Assembly (NCBI RefSeq): GCF_014836615.1
Contig: NZ_JACSQN010000012.1
Coordinates: 1 to 64,000, forward strand
Reading direction: 5' to 3'
DNA from: Sporosarcina quadrami
GTDB taxonomy: Bacteria > Bacillota > Bacilli > Bacillales_A > Planococcaceae
DNA: 64,000 nt
Numbering within the stretch: position 1 is the stretch's first letter; each line of letters begins with the position of its first letter. This document shows positions 43,622 through 50,915 of the stretch, in pieces. The notes beneath the pieces were generated by a model. It saw only the letters and a program-made list of their open reading frames with translations. It was not told the DNA's origin and did not search any database. Made by a program: the position numbers and the translations under genes.

Positions 43622-43762
43622 TTGAAAGCTATTCAGCAAATGCTACTGGGTATAAGTGTTATGTTATTAGCCGGATTTATCATGGTGGACCAATCAAATA
43701 ATTGGAACGGTTTTGAATTATATATATTGATTTGGAATTACTTTAACTGGTTTTATTGGTAG
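43622..43762 (+). pseudogene. second copy of the duplicated small membrane gene, C-terminus frameshifted
   Basis: TTG 43622 starts KAIQQMLLGISVMLLAGFIM, VDQSNNWNGFELYIL as in the copy at 37873. Compared with that copy, eight bases are missing after TATATATTG (TTAATAGGG replaced by A), so the frame shifts and ends early as IWNYFNWFYW, losing the second membrane span. The longer frame from 43529 runs through site 14 and is not the gene. Confidence 0.7.
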
Positions 43763-43780
43763 AAAAGAATAAAAATAACA

Positions 43781-43820
43781 AGTCTAATTCTGGGACGTTC
43801 TCTATCAACTAGCCATTTTA
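43781..43820 (+). repeat. cassette-array element (site 15)
   Basis: GTCTAATTCTGGGACGTTCT is the left half, aligning with site 5; ATCAACTAGCCATTTTATTG is a diverged right half with the core TAGCCA at 43810-43815. Confidence 0.6.
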
Positions 43821-43868
43821 TTGCACGTTGTAGTTTTATTATAAAGCATTGTAGTTAGGAGGCATTTG

Positions 43869-44303
43869 ATGTATCCAAGGGCAAAAACATTAGGATTAAT
43901 TATTAAAGACAATTATATTCTTTTAGAGGAACAAGAAGGAAAGCATTCGAAAGGAATAGGATATTATTACCGTCCAATTGGTGGAACAATAGAACTTGGA
44001 GAAAAGTCAGATGAGACATTAATTAGAGAGTTCCGTGAAGAATTGGACGTTGAAATTATTATAAATCGATATATTTCTTGTGTAGAAAATATCTTCAGAA
44101 TAGATGACAAAATAGATCACGAATTAACACAAATGTATTTAGTTGATTTCAAGGATAAAAAATTATATCAGAAAGAAAACTTCACTGTATCAGAAGGGAT
44201 GAAGGTTACTGTTGCTAAGTGGGTATCTAAGGATGAAATAATTTCCGGAAAAAAAGTTATTTATCCTAATGGATTAAAGGATTTGCTGAAGGAGATAATT
44301 TAA
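43869..44303 (+). CDS. nudix hydrolase
   Basis: The 144-residue protein has the nudix box GGTIELGEKSDETLIREFRE followed by ELDV (about residues 37-60), with Asp in place of the usual Gly near the end. The N-terminal strand KTLGLIIKDNYILLEEQEG fits small nudix pyrophosphatases. ATG 43869 is 6 bases after TTAGGAGG; a TTG just before it is too close. The stop is 2 bases before the next element. Single-gene cassette. Confidence 0.85.
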   Translation: MYPRAKTLGLIIKDNYILLEEQEGKHSKGIGYYYRPIGGTIELGEKSDETLIREFREELDVEIIINRYISCVENIFRIDDKIDHELTQMYLVDFKDKKLYQKENFTVSEGMKVTVAKWVSKDEIISGKKVIYPNGLKDLLKEII

Positions 44304-44304
44304 T

Positions 44305-44363
44305 TTCCCTTCAGGAATCGGGGCGATTGTAGGACTACACTGTACCAGGATCGGTCCATTTAG
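44305..44363 (+). repeat. cassette-array element (site 16)
   Basis: CCCTTCAGGAATCGGGGCGA is a perfect left half, and GTACCAGGATCGGTCCATTT the right half with core GGTCCA at 44353-44358. GGCGATT and GATCGGTCC can pair imperfectly. Confidence 0.8.
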
Positions 44364-44408
44364 TCTTATAAGAGGAATCTATTGCAATAGAAGAGAGGAA
44401 GAATCTTA

Positions 44409-44765
44409 ATTAATATTAAAAAAGTTATGATATTATTTTTCGCTTTTTTTCTTCTTTTCGGATGTTCGGATAACCAATCTTCGCATTCAAAAGAAGATGT
44501 TGAAATAAAAAGTCACATAGATGATCCTGTAAATATCACAGAAGAAGAAGCAATCGAGATTGCCTTGCAACAAGCCAGGGCTGATGGTTATGAATCCCCT
44601 ACTTTACTAGATGGGAATTCCTCGAAAATTGCTTTCGTTTACTCAATTAAGTATGACAGAGACATGAAAGTATACGACGTGTTGCTATCAACGCCAGAGG
44701 ATATGTTCGCTGTTTATTACTACGTAAGTACAGAAAATGGGGAACTAATTGAATCAACTCACTGA
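44409..44765 (+). CDS. small lipoprotein with PepSY-like domain, probably starting at ATT
   Basis: The mature part has the lipobox LLFGCS and a PepSY-like segment (ITEEEAIEIALQQARADGY, ending YYYVSTENGELIE). With ATG 44427 the signal peptide lacks basic residues. The frame extends upstream as INIKKVMILFFAFFLLFGC, a proper lipoprotein signal, starting at ATT 44409, 8 bases after GAGAGGAA. ATT starts are rare but known (infC). Single-gene cassette. The role of the domain here is unknown. Confidence 0.6.
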   Translation: MNIKKVMILFFAFFLLFGCSDNQSSHSKEDVEIKSHIDDPVNITEEEAIEIALQQARADGYESPTLLDGNSSKIAFVYSIKYDRDMKVYDVLLSTPEDMFAVYYYVSTENGELIESTH

Positions 44766-44776
44766 AAAATCACTTT

Positions 44777-44842
44777 AGTTATTCCGGATTCGGGGAGTGA
44801 TTATGAAATAAGGTTTGTGCCCTCTTCTGTAAAAGGTCAAAA
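44777..44842 (+). repeat. cassette-array element (site 17)
   Basis: TTATTCCGGATTCGGGGAGT is the left half and AAGGTTTGTGCCCTCTTCTG leads to a weak right core GGTCAA at 44835-44840. Confidence 0.65.
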
Positions 44843-44876
44843 TCGTGATATTCAATGTTCTTAATGAGGTGGAATA

Positions 44877-45425
44877 GTGAAAAAGTGGAGAATAACGACG
44901 GTAGCTCTGGTAGCAATTATTTTAGCTGTTGTTTGGGTGATGGTAGAGAAATCCGAAACATATTCAGAACCCCAAAAAGCACTTTTTGCAATTGATAATG
45001 AATTGTTATTAATACCCGCATATCAGATGAATGACAAAGCCCTCTTCTTTTTTATAAAGGACAAGGATAGTTTAGGAGCTGTATATGTTCGAAAAGGACT
45101 TTTTGGTTGGAAAGCAGGTATGTTGACTTGGAGTGCGATTGATAAAGAAAGACATTATGACAGTTATCATCTTAATGGGACACAAAGGCAAGGTGGGAGC
45201 TTACTTTATGGTTTGATTAAGAACGGAAATGACAGAATTGTTCAGGTCAACGAAGAACAGGCTAAAATGCTCAATCTGGCGACAGTGGGTCAAGAAAACA
45301 TAGAAGAATATCGGTTAGAAGAATTATTTATCTGGTATTTTGAAGGTGATGAATCCATTACTGAAGATGAGATTAAATTATTGGATAAGGATACAGGTGA
45401 AGAATTAAATCCGGCAAATTTTTAA
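44877..45425 (+). CDS. membrane-anchored protein of unknown function
   Basis: The 182-residue protein has one N-terminal membrane span (ITTVALVAIILAVVWVMV) and an extracytoplasmic domain with mixed strands and helices (ELLLIPAYQMNDKALFFFIK, GAVYVRKGLFGWKAGMLTW). The GTG start follows AGGTGGAATA. No family is recognised; segments recall small Bacillus exported proteins often annotated as hypothetical. Single-gene cassette. Confidence 0.72.
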   Translation: MKKWRITTVALVAIILAVVWVMVEKSETYSEPQKALFAIDNELLLIPAYQMNDKALFFFIKDKDSLGAVYVRKGLFGWKAGMLTWSAIDKERHYDSYHLNGTQRQGGSLLYGLIKNGNDRIVQVNEEQAKMLNLATVGQENIEEYRLEELFIWYFEGDESITEDEIKLLDKDTGEELNPANF

Positions 45426-45438
45426 GGCATATAGGCAA

Positions 45439-45498
45439 TTATGCAAGAATCGGAGCTTTAACGGCAAAAGGTTAGTGCCTCAATGGGACCAGATTGTT
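45439..45498 (+). repeat. cassette-array element (site 18)
   Basis: ATTATGCAAGAATCGGAGCT is the left half and TTAGTGCCTCAATGGGACCA the right half, core GGACCA at 45486-45491. It is the last clear copy of the array. Confidence 0.8.
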
Positions 45499-45552
45499 AA
45501 GTAACATATCTTTTGAATTTTAAAGACTCATTATCTTTCAAAGGAGAAGATT

Positions 45553-45867
45553 ATGAAGAGAAAATCTATAGTACTATTAGTCTTTGTGTTATTTATAATA
45601 TTTTTTTTGTATCGTTTTGTAATCTACAATCCTGTTCTTGAAAATACTACCCAAAATATTGATGTGGTTAGTAAAGGACAAAATTTAACTACTGGGGAAC
45701 AATGGATAGTACTTTCAAACGACAAGCAAGTCTATGTAGAAGATTTTAGTATCTGGGCATTAATACAACCAAACGAAAACTATACTATTATATATGATTT
45801 AAGGAAAAAGCCTGGTACGTATAAATTAAGAACAATTGTACCTGGAGATTACAATGGTCAATTTTAG
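45553..45867 (+). CDS. small membrane-anchored protein of unknown function
   Basis: The 104-residue protein has an N-terminal membrane span (SIVLLVFVLFIIFFLYRFVI) and an outer domain of mostly beta character (QWIVLSNDKQVYVEDFSIWA, KPGTYKLRTIVPGDYN). AAAGGAGAAG precedes the ATG. It is the last cassette gene before the long palindromic repeat. No known family. Confidence 0.7.
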   Translation: MKRKSIVLLVFVLFIIFFLYRFVIYNPVLENTTQNIDVVSKGQNLTTGEQWIVLSNDKQVYVEDFSIWALIQPNENYTIIYDLRKKPGTYKLRTIVPGDYNGQF

Positions 45868-45960
45868 AACTTATTATAAAAAATGGATATAATATGTTGG
45901 GAATACATAACTGTGTATTGGATTATCGGATGCGTTTGTTTAGTACCACACTCTTAGTTG

Positions 45961-46165
45961 ATTGGAGTGGCAGCCGTCGACTCCGAGAGGCTCAGCGAAA
46001 GCCGTAACGAAGAACGGCTTTTGCGAGACAAAGCGGTAGCATTTCGAGCATCCCTGCCTCAATTTCTGTAAAGTGCACAGAAATACGGCAAAGCGAACTC
46101 TTCGTTGTTCGCTTGGCTCAAGCCACGCCCTCCGGAAAGCGAACGGCTGGAACGCAAATCAACGT
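45961..46165. repeat. long interspersed palindromic repeat, copy 3
   Basis: ATTGGAGTGGCAGCCGTCGA, AGGCTCAGCGAAAGCCGTAA, GCTTGGCTCAAGCCACGCCC and CCGGAAAGCGAACGGCTGG match the reverse complement of copy 1. Two inner arms (AAGCCGT / ACGGCTT) form a hairpin. It fills most of the 410-base gap between the flanking genes. Confidence 0.75.
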
Positions 46166-46281
46166 GTCTAACAATGTTCCAGACATGGGAGCATTAATGG
46201 AACACAATTATATCGAAAATAAGAGCTAAATAGTTTAATAAATAAAGTTCTTCTGACGCATAAAGAGAGAGGTTGTGAAGA

Positions 46282-46785
46282 ATGAAGAAAAATATAGTGC
46301 GACTAGGTATACCTATCCTCCTAATTTTAGCAACTTATTCGGTTTGGGTTACCTTCCCGGAACAATTTAATCAAACACTGCAAGGAATAAATTATCAATT
46401 AGGGAATGAAGAAGAACTATATGAAGTGTCTATTCAAATCGATGGGGAATTACGGCGTGGTCTATTTGGGGGAAAGACTTTTGAAGGTGTTATCGATATA
46501 GAAGATGAAGAACTCCCAATCCCTAAAGGAGAGAGAAATGTTACTATTAAATTTGATAGTGACGGTCGGGGCGATATTGTATACTATGGAATTTCAAACG
46601 GCCATCCGTATACGCATCATTATGCTAGTATCTTCGCAAATTATAACTTTACAGAAATAACTATATTAAAAGGGTCTTGGAATGCAAATGAAGGATTTAT
46701 GATTACAGCTCCTGCTAAAGATTATTTTGAAGCATTAACCATTTCAAACGAGCTAATGAGAGATTTTTTGGAAATACCATTATAA
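46282..46785 (+). CDS. membrane-anchored protein of unknown function
   Basis: The 167-residue product has an N-terminal membrane span (GIPILLILATYSVWVTF) and an outer domain with alternating strands (LYEVSIQIDGELRRGLFGGK, DIVYYGISNGHPYTHHYASI, YNFTEITILKGSW). GAGAGGTTG precedes the ATG. No array element follows it; a long hairpin ends the unit. I do not recognise the family. Confidence 0.7.
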   Translation: MKKNIVRLGIPILLILATYSVWVTFPEQFNQTLQGINYQLGNEEELYEVSIQIDGELRRGLFGGKTFEGVIDIEDEELPIPKGERNVTIKFDSDGRGDIVYYGISNGHPYTHHYASIFANYNFTEITILKGSWNANEGFMITAPAKDYFEALTISNELMRDFLEIPL

Positions 46786-46831
46786 AATTACGAGGCATGG
46801 CAAACAACAATTTTGTTGAATATTTTAATCC

Positions 46832-46882
46832 CCAAATAAAGAAGTGCTTAGTTTTCACTGAACTAAGCACTTCTTTATTTGG
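46832..46882. terminator. 22-base-pair perfect hairpin at the right end of the accessory region
   Basis: CCAAATAAAGAAGTGCTTAG (46832-46851) continues as TT, loops over seven bases and pairs perfectly with 46861-46882. The loop TTCACTG is short. Its T-rich 3' arm lets it act as a terminator, but the stem is unusually long and perfect. Confidence 0.65.
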
Positions 46883-47059
46883 AAATTATTCACAGAAGTC
46901 TTGCTGTGCCGGTATTTTACTTATTTAAACATGATTTCGAATAATTGTTGCCTCATTACTGTACTGAAAAGGTCACATATTAATTAAGTTATGGTTTTTT
47001 AGAAACAAATGTCACCATTTGGCATCTTCAAGTGTGTTAGTAGTGAAAGGAGTTGAGGA

Positions 47060-47557
47060 ATGTTGCAACAAGTTTGGTCGGCTGAACTAGATGTAGAACG
47101 AATTGTTGATACATATGGCAATATGCTATTTAGTATTTGTCTTGTTATTTTATGTAATGAAAAAGATGCAGAGGATGTCGTACAAGATACTCTTATTACT
47201 TATCTAACGAAATCCCCAACTTTTAATGATTCAGAACATGAGAAAGCATGGTTAATAAAGATTGCCACGAATCGCTGCAAAAATATGAGAAGGTACAATA
47301 TTATCCGTAAGCATATAGATATCAATGATTTACAACTATACTCTAAGAATGTTAAAAACCATGATTTACTTGACCATCTAATGAGATTGCCAACTAAACT
47401 TAAAGTTGTCTTGCTACTTCATTATGTGGAGGGGTATAAAGTCGATGAAATAGCTAAAATCCTTACCATTACTACGTCAGCAGTGAAAAAGCGGTTACAA
47501 CGGGGAAGAGAGCTTCTTAGAGAAAGTTATCGAAAGGAGAATGAATATGGATTTTGA
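47060..47557 (+). CDS. ECF-type RNA polymerase sigma factor
   Basis: The 165-residue sigma-70-family protein has region 2 (YGNMLFSICLVILCNEKDAE, then DVVQDTLITYL) and region 4 (MRLPTKLKVVLLLHYVEGYK, VDEIAKILTITTSAVKKRLQ). It starts after AAAGGAG and overlaps the next gene by 11 bases. ECF sigma factors usually respond to envelope signals through a cotranscribed membrane anti-sigma factor. No obvious autoregulated promoter is seen upstream. Confidence 0.92.
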   Translation: MLQQVWSAELDVERIVDTYGNMLFSICLVILCNEKDAEDVVQDTLITYLTKSPTFNDSEHEKAWLIKIATNRCKNMRRYNIIRKHIDINDLQLYSKNVKNHDLLDHLMRLPTKLKVVLLLHYVEGYKVDEIAKILTITTSAVKKRLQRGRELLRESYRKENEYGF

Positions 47558-48281
47558 GAAAATCAAAGATGCTGTTACTTCTATTGAAATGTCAAAAGCT
47601 ATGGAAAATCGTTTGAAAGAGAATATTGGAAAGAGAAAATCGGGACAAGTATATTATAAAAGATGGATCCCAGTAGCAAGTGTATTTGCAATCTTATTGG
47701 CGATTCTGATGGGTATTCCATATTTTAATAAAAATGGAGAGCTCCAAGTTGCAAATTTTGCAATCACTGCCTATGCATTAAGTGATGATGTGAATCAGCT
47801 AATTACATCAGAAAAAGCTACTATTGAATTAGCAACAGAATTTAGACTTGGTATTATCGGTTTAGGTGGTGATGGAGCAAATTTAATTTTTACAGATGTT
47901 TTGCTTAACATAACTGGGAAGCATATCGAATCAATCACATACACCTTAAGTGAAGGCATGTTTGTAGAGGATGTAACATTTACATCTGAAAATCATCTGC
48001 TGGACTATGAATGGTTTGAATCGGAAAAGATAAATTTCATTACTAGTGAGCCTGGTTCGGGTGTATACCAAGGTATAAAGGAAATCGGGAATTCCTACAC
48101 AGTCCTCTATAATGAACAAGATAATCATAAATATACACTCGCAATTCCTCACGATGGCAATAATGTAATAGCTGACGACGTAATCATTAATGTAAATGTA
48201 ACATATACAGACGGCACTTCTGAACAGCAAGACATTCTTGTAACGCAAGAAGCAGATTCGGTTTCGTTAGAGCTTAATTAA
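47547..48281 (+). CDS. single-span membrane protein, likely partner (anti-sigma) of the ECF factor
   Basis: ATG 47547, 8 bases after AAAGGAG, gives 244 residues. The cytosolic N-terminus (DFEKIKDAVTSIEMSKAMEN, about 40 residues) precedes one membrane span (WIPVASVFAILLAILMGIPY) and a large extracytoplasmic beta-rich domain. This topology, with overlap to the sigma gene, is that of anti-sigma or DUF4179-like proteins. No zinc-binding ZAS motif is visible, so the anti-sigma role is inferred from position. Confidence 0.75.
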   Translation: MDFEKIKDAVTSIEMSKAMENRLKENIGKRKSGQVYYKRWIPVASVFAILLAILMGIPYFNKNGELQVANFAITAYALSDDVNQLITSEKATIELATEFRLGIIGLGGDGANLIFTDVLLNITGKHIESITYTLSEGMFVEDVTFTSENHLLDYEWFESEKINFITSEPGSGVYQGIKEIGNSYTVLYNEQDNHKYTLAIPHDGNNVIADDVIINVNVTYTDGTSEQQDILVTQEADSVSLELN

Positions 48282-48335
48282 CGTTGATGTCGTCGATTCT
48301 TGAAAGAATCACCAAAAGCCATGCAACAAATAATT

Positions 48336-48371
48336 AAAAGCCCTAATTCATATGCGAATTAGGGCTTTTAT
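48336..48371. terminator. bidirectional terminator
   Basis: AAAAGCCCTAATTC pairs with GAATTAGGGCTTTT. It serves the sigma operon and the convergent methyltransferase gene. Confidence 0.92.
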
Positions 48372-48377
48372 TAGTGT

Positions 48378-49334
48378 TTATACACAAACAACAATCTGTC
48401 TTTTGAAATTCGCTTTTTTAGCTACACAGCGATCTACAATTTCAAAACCAGCTTCTTTAATCATATGATCCATCGGTTCTATTGTCACGACGACAAGTTT
48501 CGACGTGATGCTTCTTGCTGCAGTTAATATACCCTGCTGACCTTCAGCGGATATATGTGTAAACAGGTTATAGGGCATATCGATAATCGCTGCATCGTAT
48601 GTATCTTTCACTTCCGCAATTGGACCGAGTTTCACTTCACCTTCCAAATCAAAATAGGCAAGATTCTTTCTGGATCCTAGAACTACAAGTGGGTTTATAT
48701 CTCTGCCGACCATGTCGATTCCCATTGAACGGGCTTCAACGAGTACAGTACCAATTCCACAACACGGATCGATCGCTCGGATCCCTTCAGGATGAGGCAC
48801 TGCAATATTAGCGACGGCACGGGCAACACGGGTGCTCAAAGCGGTGGAATACATATGTGGCTTTTTTAAATGGTATCGCCAAAAAGGTTCACTCAAGCGG
48901 ACGATACCGAAATACCATATGTCTTCAAATAAAATAAATCCATAGTCTACAGATGGATCATTCAAATCGGCTTCTCCTTGGATCAATTCACCGATCTCCC
49001 GTTCCAAAACTCTTCTCTCCGGATGATGAATCTTTTCTGTGCTGTCAAATGCAATGGAATTCAAGCAAGTCACTTTGAATGATTGATGGCTGACAAAACC
49101 AGTAGCCTGTTCAAGTAATCCATCCCAATCGCCGCTTGAGAATAGAACTTCAAGTCGTTCTTTCATGAATGGACTTCGGCTAGGATCAATTTCAATAGAG
49201 CTTTTTAGAATATTACCTGGACGATCGAAACCGAAAAAAGCCCGCATTTCCAATCTGCACAAATCATGCTCATCCACTTGTCTTACATACGTGTAGATGA
49301 ATTCCCGATTTTTGGTTTCAAATGCGTGTTTCAA
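48378..49334 (-). CDS. TRM11-family SAM-dependent methyltransferase
   Basis: The 318-residue protein has a Rossmann methyltransferase core in the C-terminal half with motif I AIDPCCGIGTVLVEA, DINPLVVLGSRKNL and the catalytic motif DMPYNLF (a D/N-P-P-Y variant), as in nucleic-acid amino-methylases of the TRM11/THUMP type. The target, probably an RNA, is unknown. The TTG start overlaps the stop of the upstream gene (TTGA). It forms a two-gene operon with a hypothetical protein. Confidence 0.85.
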   Translation of the reverse strand: MKHAFETKNREFIYTYVRQVDEHDLCRLEMRAFFGFDRPGNILKSSIEIDPSRSPFMKERLEVLFSSGDWDGLLEQATGFVSHQSFKVTCLNSIAFDSTEKIHHPERRVLEREIGELIQGEADLNDPSVDYGFILFEDIWYFGIVRLSEPFWRYHLKKPHMYSTALSTRVARAVANIAVPHPEGIRAIDPCCGIGTVLVEARSMGIDMVGRDINPLVVLGSRKNLAYFDLEGEVKLGPIAEVKDTYDAAIIDMPYNLFTHISAEGQQGILTAARSITSKLVVVTIEPMDHMIKEAGFEIVDRCVAKKANFKRQIVVCV

Positions 49335-49897
49335 TTGGTTACCTCAAGCGTTTCAAGTAGCTTGAATATGAAACGGTAGGCGAGGTCGACGGCTTCTGCG
49401 AGTGTCATGTCACTTTGGAAACCATCTAATGCATCAAGCGGTATATTGATGTCCCATAGACCATCCTGATCGGAAAACATTGCACTGGACGTCTGTAAGC
49501 CAACATTGTCCTTCAGATAGTCTTTCAGGAAAGATCCATGCTTCTTTTGAACTTTTAAGCCGAATAAAACAGTGAACGTGTGGAACACATCATCTGTTTC
49601 AAACGCCATGCCATCTACTCGGATCGTGTCAAAAGCAAGAGAATCGATATAGACGAATTCCTCGATATGGTTAGAAAAGTAAGATATAGGCTGTTCCATG
49701 AAAGAAGCATCTTCTTCCTTGATTACATCCTCCGTCTCTTTCAGACATCTTTCAATAATAGGGTACGTCCATTTTTTATCTTCGATTGTATGTTTATCGC
49801 CAAGTAAATCATTTTTCTCCGCGTATTCCTTTTCGATCGGAAATAATCCGTTGTCGAATTCGTTCTCAATGATGTGCGTAATTTTATCTTTTAACAT
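49331..49897 (-). CDS. conserved protein of unknown function
   Basis: The 188-residue soluble protein has no signal peptide. Segments include KDKITHIIENEFDNGLFPIE, YIDSLAFDTIRVDGMAFETD and PLDALDGFQSDMTLAEAVDL. ATG 49897 is 8 bases after AAAGGAG; the GTG at 49906 touches that site. It is translationally coupled to the TRM11-like gene and may act with it. I do not recognise a domain. Confidence 0.75.
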   Translation of the reverse strand: MLKDKITHIIENEFDNGLFPIEKEYAEKNDLLGDKHTIEDKKWTYPIIERCLKETEDVIKEEDASFMEQPISYFSNHIEEFVYIDSLAFDTIRVDGMAFETDDVFHTFTVLFGLKVQKKHGSFLKDYLKDNVGLQTSSAMFSDQDGLWDINIPLDALDGFQSDMTLAEAVDLAYRFIFKLLETLEVTN

Positions 49898-49952
49898 GAA
49901 TAACACTCCTTTACATTGTACAGTATACCTTAATTTGAGAATTCCCGTGTTG

Positions 49953-50855
49953 TTATTCCCCTGGATACCAAGGATTCAAATGGATGAGTACTTCATCTAC
50001 ATCTGTCTGCTCGTTAATAATCAAATTGCGTATTTTACTCGATATATCATGGCCATCCTGCACGGTTAATGTAGCAGGTATCGCAATACGCAAGTCAACA
50101 AGTACATAATGTCCATGTTCGCGAGCGCGTAGTCGATCAATGCGTTTCACTTCTGGCACTGTTAGTATCAATGCTTCAAATTCCATTAGGCGCGCTTCAG
50201 AAACTGACTTCTCCATCAGTATATCCATGGCTTCTTGTCCGATTGTGATGGCGAGACGAAGGACAAGGACAGAAACGATGACACCGGCAAATGGATCACC
50301 ATATGCAAGAAATGGAATGTCATATGCATCACCAACAAGTGCTAATCCAATTCCGATAACTGCTGCAAGGGAAGCATACACATCCGCCAAATGATCATAC
50401 GCAGTAGCGATCAAGCCTTTACTATTCGCTTTCTTACCGACACGCATTGTATACACATATAATACTTGTTTCCAAACGAGGGAGACGATTGCAGTGAGCA
50501 ATGCGATAAAACTTGCTTTAGCCGGTTCTTCAAAGAAAGTGGCAATGGCTTCAAATCCGATATATAACGCGGCAATTACTAAAATGATTGCCACGAGTCC
50601 CGAACCGATTACTTCTGCTTTTCCGTGTCCATACGGATGATCTTCGTCAGCCGGTCTTTGGGAGAATCGCATAGATGTCAAGGCGGCTCCGGAAGCGACT
50701 ACATCTCCTGCGTTATGGAAGCCGTCAGCAAGTAGAACAGGACTGTTAAAGAGAATTCCGACGGTTATTTTTAGTACAGTAAGAATGATATTGCTAATTA
50801 GACTGATCCAGATTGCAAAAACTGAAGCGAAAGAGTGGGCGTGTCTAGTAGTCAT
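49953..50855 (-). CDS. cation diffusion facilitator (CDF) metal exporter
   Basis: CDF proteins expel zinc, iron or manganese in exchange for protons. Six membrane spans carry the metal-site motifs DGFHNAGD in span 2 and YDHLADVYAS in span 5, with HPYGHGKAE in the first loop. A C-terminal cytoplasmic domain of about 90 residues ends in HLNPWYPGE. The HxxxD arrangement is usual in zinc or broad-range CDFs. ATG 50855 is 7 bases after GGAGG. A hairpin lies just upstream of the start. Confidence 0.92.
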   Translation of the reverse strand: MTTRHAHSFASVFAIWISLISNIILTVLKITVGILFNSPVLLADGFHNAGDVVASGAALTSMRFSQRPADEDHPYGHGKAEVIGSGLVAIILVIAALYIGFEAIATFFEEPAKASFIALLTAIVSLVWKQVLYVYTMRVGKKANSKGLIATAYDHLADVYASLAAVIGIGLALVGDAYDIPFLAYGDPFAGVIVSVLVLRLAITIGQEAMDILMEKSVSEARLMEFEALILTVPEVKRIDRLRAREHGHYVLVDLRIAIPATLTVQDGHDISSKIRNLIINEQTDVDEVLIHLNPWYPGE

Positions 50856-50883
50856 CATGTAACCTCCAATTGTTTTCCCAGGG

Positions 50884-50915
50884 AAAGAAAAACCCCTGAC
50901 AGTTAGTCAGGGGTT
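50884..50915 (-). promoter_or_regulatory. hairpin in the CDF leader
   Basis: On the minus strand AACCCCTGAC pairs with GTCAGGGGTT around TAACT and is followed by TTTTTC, like a terminator, yet it lies 30 bases before the CDF start with no gene upstream on that strand. It may be an attenuator, a palindromic operator or a 5' stabilising hairpin. Confidence 0.55.

Noticed and set aside
34575..45500. Canonical integron attC sites
   Set aside because: The elements lack the RYYYAAC and GTTRRRY ends and the typical length range with conserved inner cores; no tyrosine recombinase gene is present in the window. I call them cassette-like elements only.
34575..45500. CRISPR array
   Set aside because: Repeats are 0.2-1 kb apart, imperfect, and have genes between them; no cas genes are present.
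34300..46900. Prophage or insertion sequence
   Set aside because: No integrase, transposase, capsid or lysis genes and no terminal repeats of an IS type are seen; only intergenic repeats and small cargo genes.
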